In this document: positions 1 through 5,214 of the stretch, one piece after another
Layout of the letters: each line of letters begins with the position of its first letter
How positions within the stretch are numbered: the first letter of the stretch is position 1
From: Thermoproteota archaeon
GTDB taxonomy: Archaea; Thermoproteota; Methanomethylicia; Methanomethylicales; B66-G16
DNA length: 10,744 bases
Direction of reading: 5' to 3'
Assembly (NCBI GenBank): GCA_003649085.1
Contig: QMQV01000051.1
Span: 1-10,744, forward strand
Translations under genes and position numbers: made by a program
The notes under the pieces: model-generated
What the model was told of the DNA's origin: nothing
What the model saw: only the letters and a program-made list of their open reading frames with translations
The model's database searches: none

Positions 1-636
1 CTTAGCTCCTGATTGCGTGGCGTTAGCTATTATGGACTCGTATTGCTGAGCTGAAACCATCTCGGGTGGGCCGTAGTAAGCTACTACCTTGAAGCCTAGG
101 TACTCGATGAAGCTTTTCTGCCACAGCATGCAGACGACGGGCATGTCTGCGAAACCGCTTGATTGGGCAACTTCTTTTAGATAGGCGTCTACCTCGTCGA
201 TGCTGTTTAAGCAGTCTTCAAGCTTAGCAGAAGTGTCTATCCCGAGGTATTCGCTAAGGGCTTGTGAGACAGCTTGATACCTAGCTTTTAAGAGGCTCGG
301 GGTATTCCAAGGACCCTTTATGTAAACAACAGCAGCTTCGCTTTGAGAAGCCTGTAATAGGTCGTCAACCCATGGCTCGAAGCCGTGAGCTAAGATTAAG
401 CTAGCGCGCTTAAAAGCGTCGATGTCGCTTGGCTTCACGTCATAGTGTCCTGGGCATACGGCTGGAGAAGCTATTATCTCGACGACCACTTGATCGCCTG
501 CTAAGTCCTCAACAATGCTAGCTAAAACAGACGTCGTGCAGACAACTAGTGGCTTATTTTCTAAAGCTAACGTGGTAATTGGCAACAGCGAGGACAATAT
601 TAACAGCGCTGAAAACGCTAAGATGCGGCTTCGCAT
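1..636 (-). CDS. Metal ABC transporter substrate-binding protein (TroA/ZnuA-like), C-terminus beyond the window
   Basis: The first 212 residues are visible; the gene runs off the left edge, so its stop is not seen. The protein opens with a signal peptide: MRSR, a hydrophobic core at about residues 5-20, and a likely cleavage after TLA near residue 24. There is no lipobox Cys at that point. The mature start VVCTTSVLASIVEDLAGD and the segment CPGHYDVKPSDIDAF are typical of cluster A-I zinc/manganese binding proteins. His64 (in GHYD) and His84 (in LAHGFEPWVDDL) match the usual first metal ligands. The stretch WQKSFIEYLGFKVVAYYGPPE near 172-192 also fits the family. It should bind a divalent metal outside the membrane and deliver it to an ABC permease, probably encoded beyond position 1. 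ATG at 636-634 was chosen because the signal peptide starts there and a TATA box lies about 29 nt upstream. The metal cannot be told from sequence. Confidence 0.88.
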   Translation of the reverse strand, partial: MRSRILAFSALLILSSLLPITTLALENKPLVVCTTSVLASIVEDLAGDQVVVEIIASPAVCPGHYDVKPSDIDAFKRASLILAHGFEPWVDDLLQASQSEAAVVYIKGPWNTPSLLKARYQAVSQALSEYLGIDTSAKLEDCLNSIDEVDAYLKEVAQSSGFADMPVVCMLWQKSFIEYLGFKVVAYYGPPEMVSAQQYESIIANATQSGAK

Positions 637-658
637 AGGGTTTTGCTTTGCTGAACAC

Positions 659-672
659 GTTAATAAGTATTA
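659..672 (-). promoter_or_regulatory. TATA box of the metal-binding protein gene
   Basis: On the minus strand the stretch AATACTTATTAA is AT-rich. Its centre is about 29 nt before the ATG at 636, and no Shine-Dalgarno motif precedes that ATG (upstream bases are GCAAAACCCT). This spacing fits a leaderless or nearly leaderless archaeal transcript. Confidence 0.5.
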
Positions 673-736
673 CTCACTAAAGACTATGGTAATACTGAAG
701 GCAAAGCTCATAACGCCCTAAAACGCTAGAAAACAT

Positions 737-1108
737 ATGCAAAAGCCTAAGGTCATACACGAAGAAGAAGCGCCTTATAACGAGGTTGAAGGGTTAAAAG
801 GCGTTAGGTTTAAGGTCTTAATAGGTAAAGACGATGCGCCAACCTACATGATGAGGATCTTTGAAATAGATCCAGGATGTCACATACCTGAGCATACGCA
901 TCCCTGGGAGCACGAAGAGTACGTGTTGAGCGGGAATCTTAGGATAAAGATCGGAGACCGAGCATATGACGTTAAGAAAGGACACGCAGTTTACATACCT
1001 CCAAACATACCGCACTCTTACCAAAACATAGGTGAAGACAAGGTAGTATTCGTGTGTACAATACCAAAAGAGGACGTGGCAAAGCTATTAGCTGAGCTTA
1101 AGCGTTGA
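737..1108 (+). CDS. Small single-domain cupin protein
   Basis: A 123-aa protein that is one cupin beta-barrel. Cupin motif 1 runs from Gly47 through His53, His55 and Glu60 to Gly66. Motif 2 runs from Gly82 through Pro88/Pro89 to His93 and Asn97. The four expected metal ligands (two His of HTH, Glu60, His93) are all present, so a bound Fe, Mn, Zn or Ni is likely. Small cupins of this kind include sugar isomerases, dioxygenases and sensors, and the sequence gives no substrate. It is transcribed away from the metal-binding protein gene, with 100 bp between the two start codons. A shared theme of metal handling is possible but is only inference. The ATG at 737 has no clear ribosome binding site, so the message may be leaderless; I could not pick a convincing TATA box. 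Confidence 0.85.
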   Translation: MQKPKVIHEEEAPYNEVEGLKGVRFKVLIGKDDAPTYMMRIFEIDPGCHIPEHTHPWEHEEYVLSGNLRIKIGDRAYDVKKGHAVYIPPNIPHSYQNIGEDKVVFVCTIPKEDVAKLLAELKR

Positions 1109-1181
1109 GGGGAGAACTCTCTTAAACCTTTAACCCACCTATTCTTTACAGCATTTACAGCAAATTTTCATGGCGTCCGCG

Positions 1182-1217
1182 CTCGTGATTTGGAAAATAG
1201 CTACAAGGGGTCACGAG
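1182..1217. repeat. 7-bp inverted repeat CTCGTGA/TCACGAG between cupin and DUF2258 genes
   Basis: CTCGTGA at 1182-1188 is perfectly complementary to TCACGAG at 1211-1217, with a 22-nt loop. No T-run follows, so it does not look like a terminator. It could be an operator or an RNA hairpin in the 249-nt gap between the cupin and DUF2258 genes. The rest of that gap holds a weak TATA-like stretch near 1240-1247 and the promoter and ribosome binding site of the next gene. Confidence 0.35.
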
Positions 1218-1277
1218 AAAGCATTTGTATAAAGCGCCTTTTAAACCTTGGAAGACGGCGAATTAAAGACGGTATCC

Positions 1278-1352
1278 ATGGGGAAGTTTTTCTTGACAAG
1301 CTTCAATTTTAAAAACGTTGAAAGACATAAGAAAAGGAGTAGGGGTGAGTAG
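1278..1352 (+). other. Possible 24-codon leader ORF upstream of the DUF2258 gene
   Basis: ATG at 1278 opens 24 codons, with a stop at 1350-1352, only 5 nt before the ATG of the next gene. The peptide is basic and starts MGKFFLTSF. Its last codons cover the Shine-Dalgarno region of the DUF2258 gene, so translating it could couple to or block that gene. It has no good ribosome binding site of its own. The TATA box I prefer for the downstream gene (1305-1314) lies inside it, so it would be read only from an upstream start. It may well be chance. Confidence 0.15.
1305..1349 (+). promoter_or_regulatory. Promoter and ribosome binding site of the DUF2258 gene
   Basis: AATTTTAAAA at 1305-1314 is a TATA-like box, predicting transcription start near 1336. 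GGGGTGAG at 1342-1349 matches the archaeal anti-Shine-Dalgarno sequence and sits 8 nt before the ATG at 1358, which supports that start codon. Confidence 0.55.
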
Positions 1353-1357
1353 GTAAG

Positions 1358-2053
1358 ATGCCTGTTTTAAGCACAGGCTACATCATAGCTGGAGCGTGTG
1401 CAGATAAGGTTAGGAAGACAATGTTTGCTCAGTTAAGAGATCAGGTAAAAGCTGGGACATTAGATAGCAGGGAAGTGGCTCGAGCATCAGGCGAGTTTAA
1501 CAGGGTGTTATACTACATACTAGTTGAGCGGCTTAAAGTGGGTAAAGGAGATGTTGTTAGAGCAAGAATACAATACGATGTGGAAAACGGCAAGATAAAG
1601 TGGGCATATGACACCTTCAGCTTAGAGGTCTTCCAAAGAGTACCAGATGAAAAAGTCATGGGGGAGGTTAAACAGGCAATACAGCAAGTCGAGAAACTAG
1701 TTGAAAGAGCACCAGCGTACGTGGTTGAAAAAGCCATAACAACAAGCTATGGAGACCACATACTATACATTAAGATAGGGGAAGAAAAAGTAGGGGCGTT
1801 GATGGTTACGCCAATAAACGAGGAACAAGTACTAGTAAGAGGAGCTGTGTTAGAGCCCACGCCAGTGATTATTGATAGGACGAGGGTAAGCTTGGAAGGT
1901 AAGCCGATAAACACGGCGTTAACGGAGAAGATAGCTGATTTAGTTAGAACAGCTAAAGCTGTTGAATCAGAAGAAGCTGAAAAAATCGTTAAAGACGCAG
2001 AAGCAGTCGTTGAAAGCGAGTCAAAGAAAATAGAAGCTAAGCCAGAAGAATGA
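1358..2053 (+). CDS. DUF2258-like protein (ThermoDBP-related single-stranded nucleic-acid-binding candidate)
   Basis: A 231-aa soluble protein. The N-terminal LSTGYIIAGACADKVRKTMF is, as far as I can recall, the hallmark of the crenarchaeal DUF2258 family. Residues 1-185 look like one alpha/beta domain: helix 14-31, helix 38-62, a basic strand pair at 64-76 (VVRARIQYDV) and further strands at 128-172. Related ThermoDBP-type proteins are reported to bind single-stranded DNA; applying that here is inference from memory, not shown by the sequence. After about residue 186 comes a charged helical tail rich in Glu, Lys and Ala that ends KPEE. It resembles the acidic tails of single-stranded-DNA-binding proteins, which recruit partners. 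The gene stands alone with its own promoter. Its stop is followed 7 nt later by the first TTCGGCCTTAAA repeat and then by a T-rich stretch. Confidence 0.6.
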   Translation: MPVLSTGYIIAGACADKVRKTMFAQLRDQVKAGTLDSREVARASGEFNRVLYYILVERLKVGKGDVVRARIQYDVENGKIKWAYDTFSLEVFQRVPDEKVMGEVKQAIQQVEKLVERAPAYVVEKAITTSYGDHILYIKIGEEKVGALMVTPINEEQVLVRGAVLEPTPVIIDRTRVSLEGKPINTALTEKIADLVRTAKAVESEEAEKIVKDAEAVVESESKKIEAKPEE

Positions 2054-2100
2054 AATGAGCCATTCGGCCTTAAAAAGCCACGATTTCCTCTGCAACAATC

Positions 2101-2118
2101 CGCTTTTATTTTTAAAAC
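2101..2118 (+). terminator. T-rich 3' end of the DUF2258 transcript
   Basis: CGCTTTTATTTTTAAAAC begins about 50 nt after the DUF2258 stop codon. Archaeal termination usually needs only oligo-T tracts on the coding strand. Oppositely oriented transcription of the HTH gene ends in the same 124-nt gap, whose minus strand also has T-tracts (for example 2128-2136 and 2142-2150). Confidence 0.4.
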
Positions 2119-2177
2119 TTGTTAAATTAAATAAAATTAGATAAAAATTTGAGAAGAGGGCGTTTAAGGCCGAAAGA

Positions 2178-2480
2178 TCAAATCTTGTTAACTGTATCAG
2201 ATAGGACTTTTATCAAAGCTTTAAGCCTCTGTCTAGTCCACATAGGTCTAAGCTGAAAAGCAGCTCTTAAAATCCTAGCAGTGACTTCATCGGAGGGGTA
2301 GTTGCGCCTAGAAACTTTTGACAAATACCTGTAGATCTGGGGTCTTGAGATGCCAGTTATCTTAGAGGCCTTGTAGATGGAGCCTGAGGCCTCGATAACG
2401 TTCTCCAAGAAAGCTATGCGCTCTTCTTTTGGTAAGAAGCTTGCGATTTCGTCAAAGATATCCATGCGCTTAGACATCAT
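2178..2480 (-). CDS. Small helix-turn-helix DNA-binding protein flanked by TTCGGCCTTAAA sites
   Basis: A basic 100-aa protein counted from the ATG at 2480. After MDIFDEIASFLPKEER comes a helix-turn-helix at about residues 29-53. Its text, GSIYKASKITGISRPQIYRYL, resembles the recognition fold of resolvases and of Fis-like regulators. A basic loop (SRRNYPSDE) and two more helices follow; no catalytic domain is present. The open frame can start at an ATG at 2513, but that ATG lies inside repeat copy C. A TATA box at 2501-2510 would place transcription start at or next to the ATG at 2480, so I prefer the shorter form (the next ATG, 2477, is equally possible). The stop codon at 2180-2178 is 1 nt from repeat copy B. 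I cannot name the family. A repressor or architectural protein acting on the repeat array is a reasonable inference; an orphaned recombinase accessory domain is the alternative. Confidence 0.7.
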   Translation of the reverse strand: MMSKRMDIFDEIASFLPKEERIAFLENVIEASGSIYKASKITGISRPQIYRYLSKVSRRNYPSDEVTARILRAAFQLRPMWTRQRLKALIKVLSDTVNKI

Positions 2481-2500
2481 TGAAAAATAGTGCGTAGAGG

Positions 2501-2524
2501 TTAATAAATTCATTCGGCCTTAAA
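2501..2524 (-). promoter_or_regulatory. TATA box of the HTH gene abutted by repeat copy C (possible operator)
   Basis: On the minus strand AATTTATTAA (2510-2501) is a good TATA box, centred about 25 nt before the ATG at 2480. Repeat copy C (2511-2524) begins at the very next base upstream and covers the BRE/TFB contact region. A protein bound there should affect promoter use, as expected for autoregulation. Confidence 0.5.
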
Positions 2525-2533
2525 CACGTCAGA

Positions 2534-2583
2534 CCCCTCTGCTTCCAGTGGAACAAGTGCAGAAATAGATACTGGAAGAGGGG
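2534..2583. repeat. Bulged inverted repeat inside the C-D interval
   Basis: CCCCTC and TTCCAGT on the left (2534-2539 and 2543-2549, separated by TGC) pair with ACTGGAA and GAGGGG on the right (2571-2583). This gives 13 base pairs with a 3-nt bulge and a 21-nt loop. It could fold as RNA on either strand. On the minus strand it would sit in a long leader of the HTH gene if transcription starts near 2598. Confidence 0.4.
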
Positions 2584-2613
2584 AGTTGAGCGAAACTATT
2601 AGCATATTAGAGT

Positions 2614-2668
2614 ATAATGCATATAAAGCTTCAAAGCAACTAAACAAGTGAGCTCTAGCTATAGCTCA
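2614..2668. promoter_or_regulatory. Strong TATA-like element in the 370-nt gap, possible small RNA start
   Basis: ATGCATATAAAGC around 2618-2630 is the best TATA-like element in the gap 2481-2882. Read on the plus strand it predicts a start near 2650, just at the 20-nt dyad TGAGCT-n8-AGCTCA (2649-2668). That transcript would run through the D/E hairpin (2724-2757) into a pyrimidine-rich tract near 2765-2785. Read on the minus strand (CTTTATATGC) it predicts a start near 2598 and a long leader for the HTH gene. No convincing protein is encoded on either strand here. Confidence 0.35.
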
Positions 2669-2723
2669 TTTTACCATTATCATTAAGGCTCTAAAACTCC
2701 ACTTGAAATATAGGGGTGGCGAG

Positions 2724-2757
2724 TTTAAGGCCGAAAGATAGGCCATTCGGCCTTAAA
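2724..2757. repeat. Perfect 12-bp dyad formed by repeat copies D and E
   Basis: TTTAAGGCCGAA at 2724-2735 and TTCGGCCTTAAA at 2746-2757 are exact reverse complements separated by the 10-nt spacer AGATAGGCCA. The dyad would form a stable hairpin in RNA or a bipartite binding site in DNA, with copy centres 20 bp apart (about two helical turns). Confidence 0.75.
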
Positions 2758-2882
2758 TCGCGCCTTTAACCTTCATTTTTCTCTCCATAACGGTAGAAAA
2801 AGGTATTTTTCGTCGACTACTTCAAGGTATAAGTTGAAAGTATGGTAAGTGTTCCTTAACCTCGGTTTAAGGCCGAATGTTT

Positions 2883-4412
2883 TTACAAGCCCTTTAATGT
2901 CTCGACTTTTTCTCCAAACTTTTCTCTTATAGGCTCTGGCCAATCTCTTGGGTTAAAGCCATGTTGCGCTAAGAAGGCTATCGTCAGCCTCGTTATGCCT
3001 GCTCCGAAGCAAGCTGTTTGTAGTTGTTCCTTCGTCGTGCACTTTATGTTAAATAGTTTCGTGTAGTGGTTTCCATGTAGGTTGAAGCTGCTGCAGGCTA
3101 GCCATGCGCCATCGTCTTCTCTCGGCCCTCTAAATGGCAGCCATATCTGTAGCTCTAGCTTCGGCTGATCTGGTATCTCAACATCTTCATCTATTTTCTG
3201 GTCTTCTGCTAGGTAGAAGGTGTCGCCTGCAAACTGTATTCTCCACTCAACGTCCATGATCTTGTCGACGACGTACTTCATCCTCTCCATAACCTGATCC
3301 CTTATCTCCCTAACTTGCTGTTTTGTGCCAAGCCATACGTGTTCAACGCGCCAAAACTCTGATACCCTCTCAACACCTCTTACACCGCCTGCTTCATATC
3401 TATACGTTGGACCACCAGCTTCTACGACTTTGATTGGCAGGTCTTCCGGCCTTAAAGTCTTGCCTCTATATAGGTGGTAGAATGGTAGGCATTGGACTGG
3501 ATCTAGTATGTAGCCTGGGTCTTCTAGCAGCTGTTTAAGCTGTTCCATTGGCAGCTCGTTGGTAACTTCAGCTAGTATTTGAAATGGCTTATACTTCTCC
3601 TTTTCTCTATACCTTGGTGCGCAGACGTAGTACATTCCTCCAGGCTCTCCCTGTATTTTCCTAGCTCTGAAAGCGAGCTCTATTGGTATGAGCTTGGGGA
3701 ATATTGCTTCTATGAAGCCTAGCTTGTTGGCTACTTCTTGGTAGACGTAGTCTTCTATGATGTAGTGTAGCTTTGCGAAAGGCGGTAAGTAATACCATTG
3801 TCCTCTTCCAGGGAACCTAGCTATCCACCCGTGTTGCTCAGCGTATTCTGTTGGATCTTGTGTGAACTTGACCTGCTTTACGGCGCTTCTATCAAGTATT
3901 AGGCCGATGCGGGTAGCGAGCTCTTTCTGGATGGTCCTGACTTCAGGCTGTATTAGCCTTATGAGCCTGTCGACATCTCTTCTATCTATGACTGCTTCGT
4001 CTAAATCCGTTAATACTACTTTGACAAGGCCCTGCTCTTGGGAGATTTCAGATACCTTGGGGTAGAACTTTAAGGCATCTAGCTTTCCAGCGTCTCCAGG
4101 TACTTTAATGACGTAGGTTTTTACGCCGAGCTTTCTAACTCCTATCTTAGCGTCTTTAAGGGTATCTGCTAGAACGTTCTTAACCCTCTTTAACGCGTCG
4201 TGGGCTCGAATAAACCTCGTCCCAACAATCGTCAAGTTCAAGGCTTTGCCGCTAACGTTCCAAGACGCTATACGAGCAGCTTCCTCTTCCTTGCGAGCTC
4301 CTCTTCTTAAAGCTTCTTCAGCTTTTCTTAAGGCTTCTTCGATAGCTGGCTTAATATCCTCTTTAGTTAAGTCTGCTGTAGTCTCGATGAAGCCGTTAAG
4401 CTCGAAGTACAT
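2883..4412 (-). CDS. serS: Seryl-tRNA synthetase, type 2 (methanogen-type, zinc-dependent)
   Basis: A 509-aa class II synthetase that charges tRNA-Ser with serine. It is the atypical type-2 form, not the common one. The N-terminal tRNA-binding domain carries RAHDALKR at 69-76, typical of this type. The catalytic core holds GYILDPVQCLPFY (about 301-312), the motif 2 region YRYEAGGVRGVERVSEFWR (337-355), SSFNLHGNH (441-449) and motif 3 FGAGITRL (469-476). The three zinc ligands known from the Methanosarcina barkeri enzyme (Cys306, Glu355, Cys461) map to Cys308, Glu357 and Cys468, and the Cys-to-Glu spacing of 49 is identical. Length is normal. ATG at 4412 is chosen over an in-frame TTG at 4418 because GAGGG at 4426-4422 lies 9 nt before the ATG but only 3 nt before the TTG. 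The gene is monocistronic; its stop is 3 nt from repeat copy F. At first glance it resembles a ProRS, but the zinc ligands and motifs settle it. Confidence 0.93.
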   Translation of the reverse strand: MYFELNGFIETTADLTKEDIKPAIEEALRKAEEALRRGARKEEEAARIASWNVSGKALNLTIVGTRFIRAHDALKRVKNVLADTLKDAKIGVRKLGVKTYVIKVPGDAGKLDALKFYPKVSEISQEQGLVKVVLTDLDEAVIDRRDVDRLIRLIQPEVRTIQKELATRIGLILDRSAVKQVKFTQDPTEYAEQHGWIARFPGRGQWYYLPPFAKLHYIIEDYVYQEVANKLGFIEAIFPKLIPIELAFRARKIQGEPGGMYYVCAPRYREKEKYKPFQILAEVTNELPMEQLKQLLEDPGYILDPVQCLPFYHLYRGKTLRPEDLPIKVVEAGGPTYRYEAGGVRGVERVSEFWRVEHVWLGTKQQVREIRDQVMERMKYVVDKIMDVEWRIQFAGDTFYLAEDQKIDEDVEIPDQPKLELQIWLPFRGPREDDGAWLACSSFNLHGNHYTKLFNIKCTTKEQLQTACFGAGITRLTIAFLAQHGFNPRDWPEPIREKFGEKVETLKGL

Positions 4413-4421
4413 TGACAATTT

Positions 4422-4479
4422 CCCTCACTTAGAGGCTTAGGTAGATGCGTAGTAAAGCACTATAAGCTATATTATAAGC
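4422..4479 (-). promoter_or_regulatory. serS promoter and ribosome binding site
   Basis: Two overlapping TATA-like stretches lie on the minus strand: GCTTATAATATAGC (4479-4466) and CTTATAG (4466-4460). They predict starts near 4447 or 4437, giving a leader of about 25-35 nt. That leader contains GTGAGGG at 4428-4422, a reasonable Shine-Dalgarno match ahead of the ATG at 4412. Confidence 0.5.
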
Positions 4480-4538
4480 ATTATGGTTTAACAGCCTGTT
4501 CCCCTATAAGGGTAGCTACATAGCTTGTCTCCCGTGGA

Positions 4539-4639
4539 TGTTGCCTTTATATTACATAGAGCTACCATTGAGTTACGTGGGGCTGGGTCTGCAGATCTAC
4601 CTATCGCCCTATGGTCTTTATGTTGCCTTTAAAATACAT
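4539..4639 (+). repeat. Imperfect 19-nt direct repeat TGTTGCCTTTAWAWTACAT
   Basis: TGTTGCCTTTA at 4539-4557 and again at 4621-4639 is continued by near-identical AT-rich sequence ending TACAT; 17 of 19 bases agree. The units are 82 nt apart and the similarity continues weakly downstream (CTAC ... GTTAC / CTAC ... GTTC). This may be a decayed tandem duplication in the long gap upstream of serS. Confidence 0.45.
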
Positions 4640-4647
4640 TTCTCTAC

Positions 4648-4665
4648 GGTAAGTTCATTCTTACC
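4648..4665. repeat. 6-bp inverted repeat GGTAAG/CTTACC next to the first 23-nt repeat
   Basis: GGTAAG (4648-4653) pairs with CTTACC (4660-4665) across 6 nt and is directly followed by the first copy of the longer 23-nt repeat at 4666. Confidence 0.35.
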
Positions 4666-4884
4666 AGTTTATTACGCAGTAAACTATCCTTGAAGGGTTT
4701 TCGGGATCATGAAATCCTATATTTAAGCTTTTCTGACTTAGCTGCTCATCTCGATTGTAGGCTAGCAGCTTTCATGTGTTTTTCAGCTTCTTGCGAGCTG
4801 CAGTTTCTGCTTCTGGGAATCTAGGTAGAGGGCTGTTTCGCTATAGGCTATGGAAGGTTTGAGTTTATTACGCAGTAGACTATC
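4666..4884 (+). repeat. Two copies of a 23-nt near-palindromic repeat around TTTATTACGCAGTA
   Basis: The copies are 4666-4688 and 4862-4884, differing at one base in 23 and lying 196 nt apart in the same orientation. Each is nearly palindromic, with AGTTTA/TAAACT arms in the first copy. A specific 23-mer recurring within 200 bp is not chance. Paired operator sites or the ends of a small duplicated segment are possible. Nothing in the 4413-5214 gap codes convincingly for protein. Confidence 0.65.
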
Positions 4885-5040
4885 ATTTACTGTGATTTCT
4901 AGAATTTTGTGACTTATCTGTGTCTCTGTGAGTGTGACTTTAACTTTTTGTCACAATCTGTTTGTCACAGCCCTGTTATGCGGTAAGAGGTTATGTGGAG
5001 CTTGGCGTTTTACCCCCATCTTTTCAAGTGGAGTGGGGGA
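4718..5040 (+). ncRNA. Candidate structured RNA in the serS to winged-helix gap
   Basis: A good TATA box, TATATTTA at 4718-4725, predicts transcription from about 4748. Near and after that point are several short perfect hairpins: AGCTGCT/AGCAGCT (4740-4746 with 4764-4770), CAGCT/AGCTG (4784-4788 with 4796-4800) and CCCCCA/TGGGGG (5013-5018 with 5034-5039). T-tracts follow the last one (5059-5080). No known RNA family is recognised and there is no tRNA-like T-arm. The first stem begins before the predicted start, which weakens the case. Confidence 0.2.
4891..4969. promoter_or_regulatory. Cluster of TGTGA/GTCACA half-sites upstream of the winged-helix gene
   Basis: Half-sites: TGTGAT 4891-4896, TGTGAC 4908-4913, TGTGAG 4927-4932, TGTGAC 4933-4938, GTCACA 4950-4955 and GTCACA 4964-4969. 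The 4933 and 4950 sites form the dyad TGTGAC-n11-GTCACA. Weaker TTTTCACAA copies occur at 5061-5069 and 5170-5178, the last just upstream of the TATA box of the gene at 5215. The same half-sites recur at 6875-6903. This looks like an operator cluster. Confidence 0.45.
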
Positions 5041-5184
5041 TTTATTGTCGATTTGCATGTTTTTCACAAGCTTTTATTTTCCTGTGAATTTCTTCTGGGC
5101 TTTTTCGGTGGAATTCTGGCTTTTTGCGTTGTCTTTTTCATAAAATTTTTCCAGTTACCTTGGGATGGTTTTCACAAATACACT

Positions 5185-5190
5185 GATATA
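5185..5190 (+). promoter_or_regulatory. TATA box of the winged-helix gene
   Basis: GATATA lies with its centre about 27 nt upstream of the TTG at 5215, and there is no Shine-Dalgarno motif in between. The spacing implies a leaderless message and supports the TTG start. Confidence 0.5.
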
Positions 5191-5214
5191 CTAGTGTTTT
5201 GCTAACTGCTTAGC

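Larger units (their letters stand above)
2061..2879. repeat. Array of six TTCGGCCTTAAA sites in alternating orientation
   Basis: The identical 12-mer TTCGGCCTTAAA occurs six times. Extended to 14 nt as C(A/T)TTCGGCCTTAAA the copies are: A 2061-2074 (+), B 2163-2176 (-), C 2511-2524 (+), D 2724-2737 (-), E 2744-2757 (+), F 2866-2879 (-). A, C, E and F begin CATT; B and D begin CTTT. Orientation alternates strictly, so A-B, C-D and E-F each form an inward-facing pair enclosing 88, 199 and 108 nt. A starts 7 nt after the DUF2258 stop, B is 1 nt past the HTH gene stop and F is 3 nt past the serS stop; each reads C(A/T)TTCGG in the direction of that gene. I saw no other exact copy in the window; serS carries one inexact match near 3446. 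I do not recognise the family. It could be a binding-site array, terminal inverted repeats of small elements, or 3'-end RNA signals. Confidence 0.8.

Noticed and set aside
515..721. Plus-strand frame of 68 codons over the start of the metal-binding protein gene
   Set aside because: It is antisense to the signal-peptide region of a clear gene, and its tail lies in the divergent promoter.
2652..2741. Plus-strand frame ending in EFKAER just before repeat copy E
   Set aside because: It has no ATG or GTG start and no ribosome binding site, and the repeat is not read in a constant frame in its other copies.
2061..2879. CRISPR array
   Set aside because: Repeats are 12-14 nt, alternate in orientation, and have very uneven spacing (20 to 348 nt), and no cas gene is present.
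2052..2882. tRNA, C/D box RNA or other known RNA gene in the repeat block
   Set aside because: No GTTCRANYC T-arm, no matching C and D boxes, and no cloverleaf pairing was found on either strand.
3445..3457. Seventh copy of the repeat inside serS (CCGGCCTTAAAG)
   Set aside because: It has one mismatch to the 12-mer (C for T at the second base) and lies in conserved coding sequence, so it is best explained by codon use.
2883..4412. Initial reading as prolyl-tRNA synthetase
   Set aside because: The Cys308/Glu357/Cys468 set with the exact 49-residue spacing, RAHDAL in the N-terminal domain and the SSFNLHGNH motif belong to type-2 SerRS.
4928..5205. Two overlapping plus-strand frames of about 70 aa rich in Phe, Leu, Cys and Trp, resembling small membrane proteins
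   Set aside because: The composition follows from the T-rich plus strand; the frames overlap each other, lack a ribosome binding site and show no recognisable domain.
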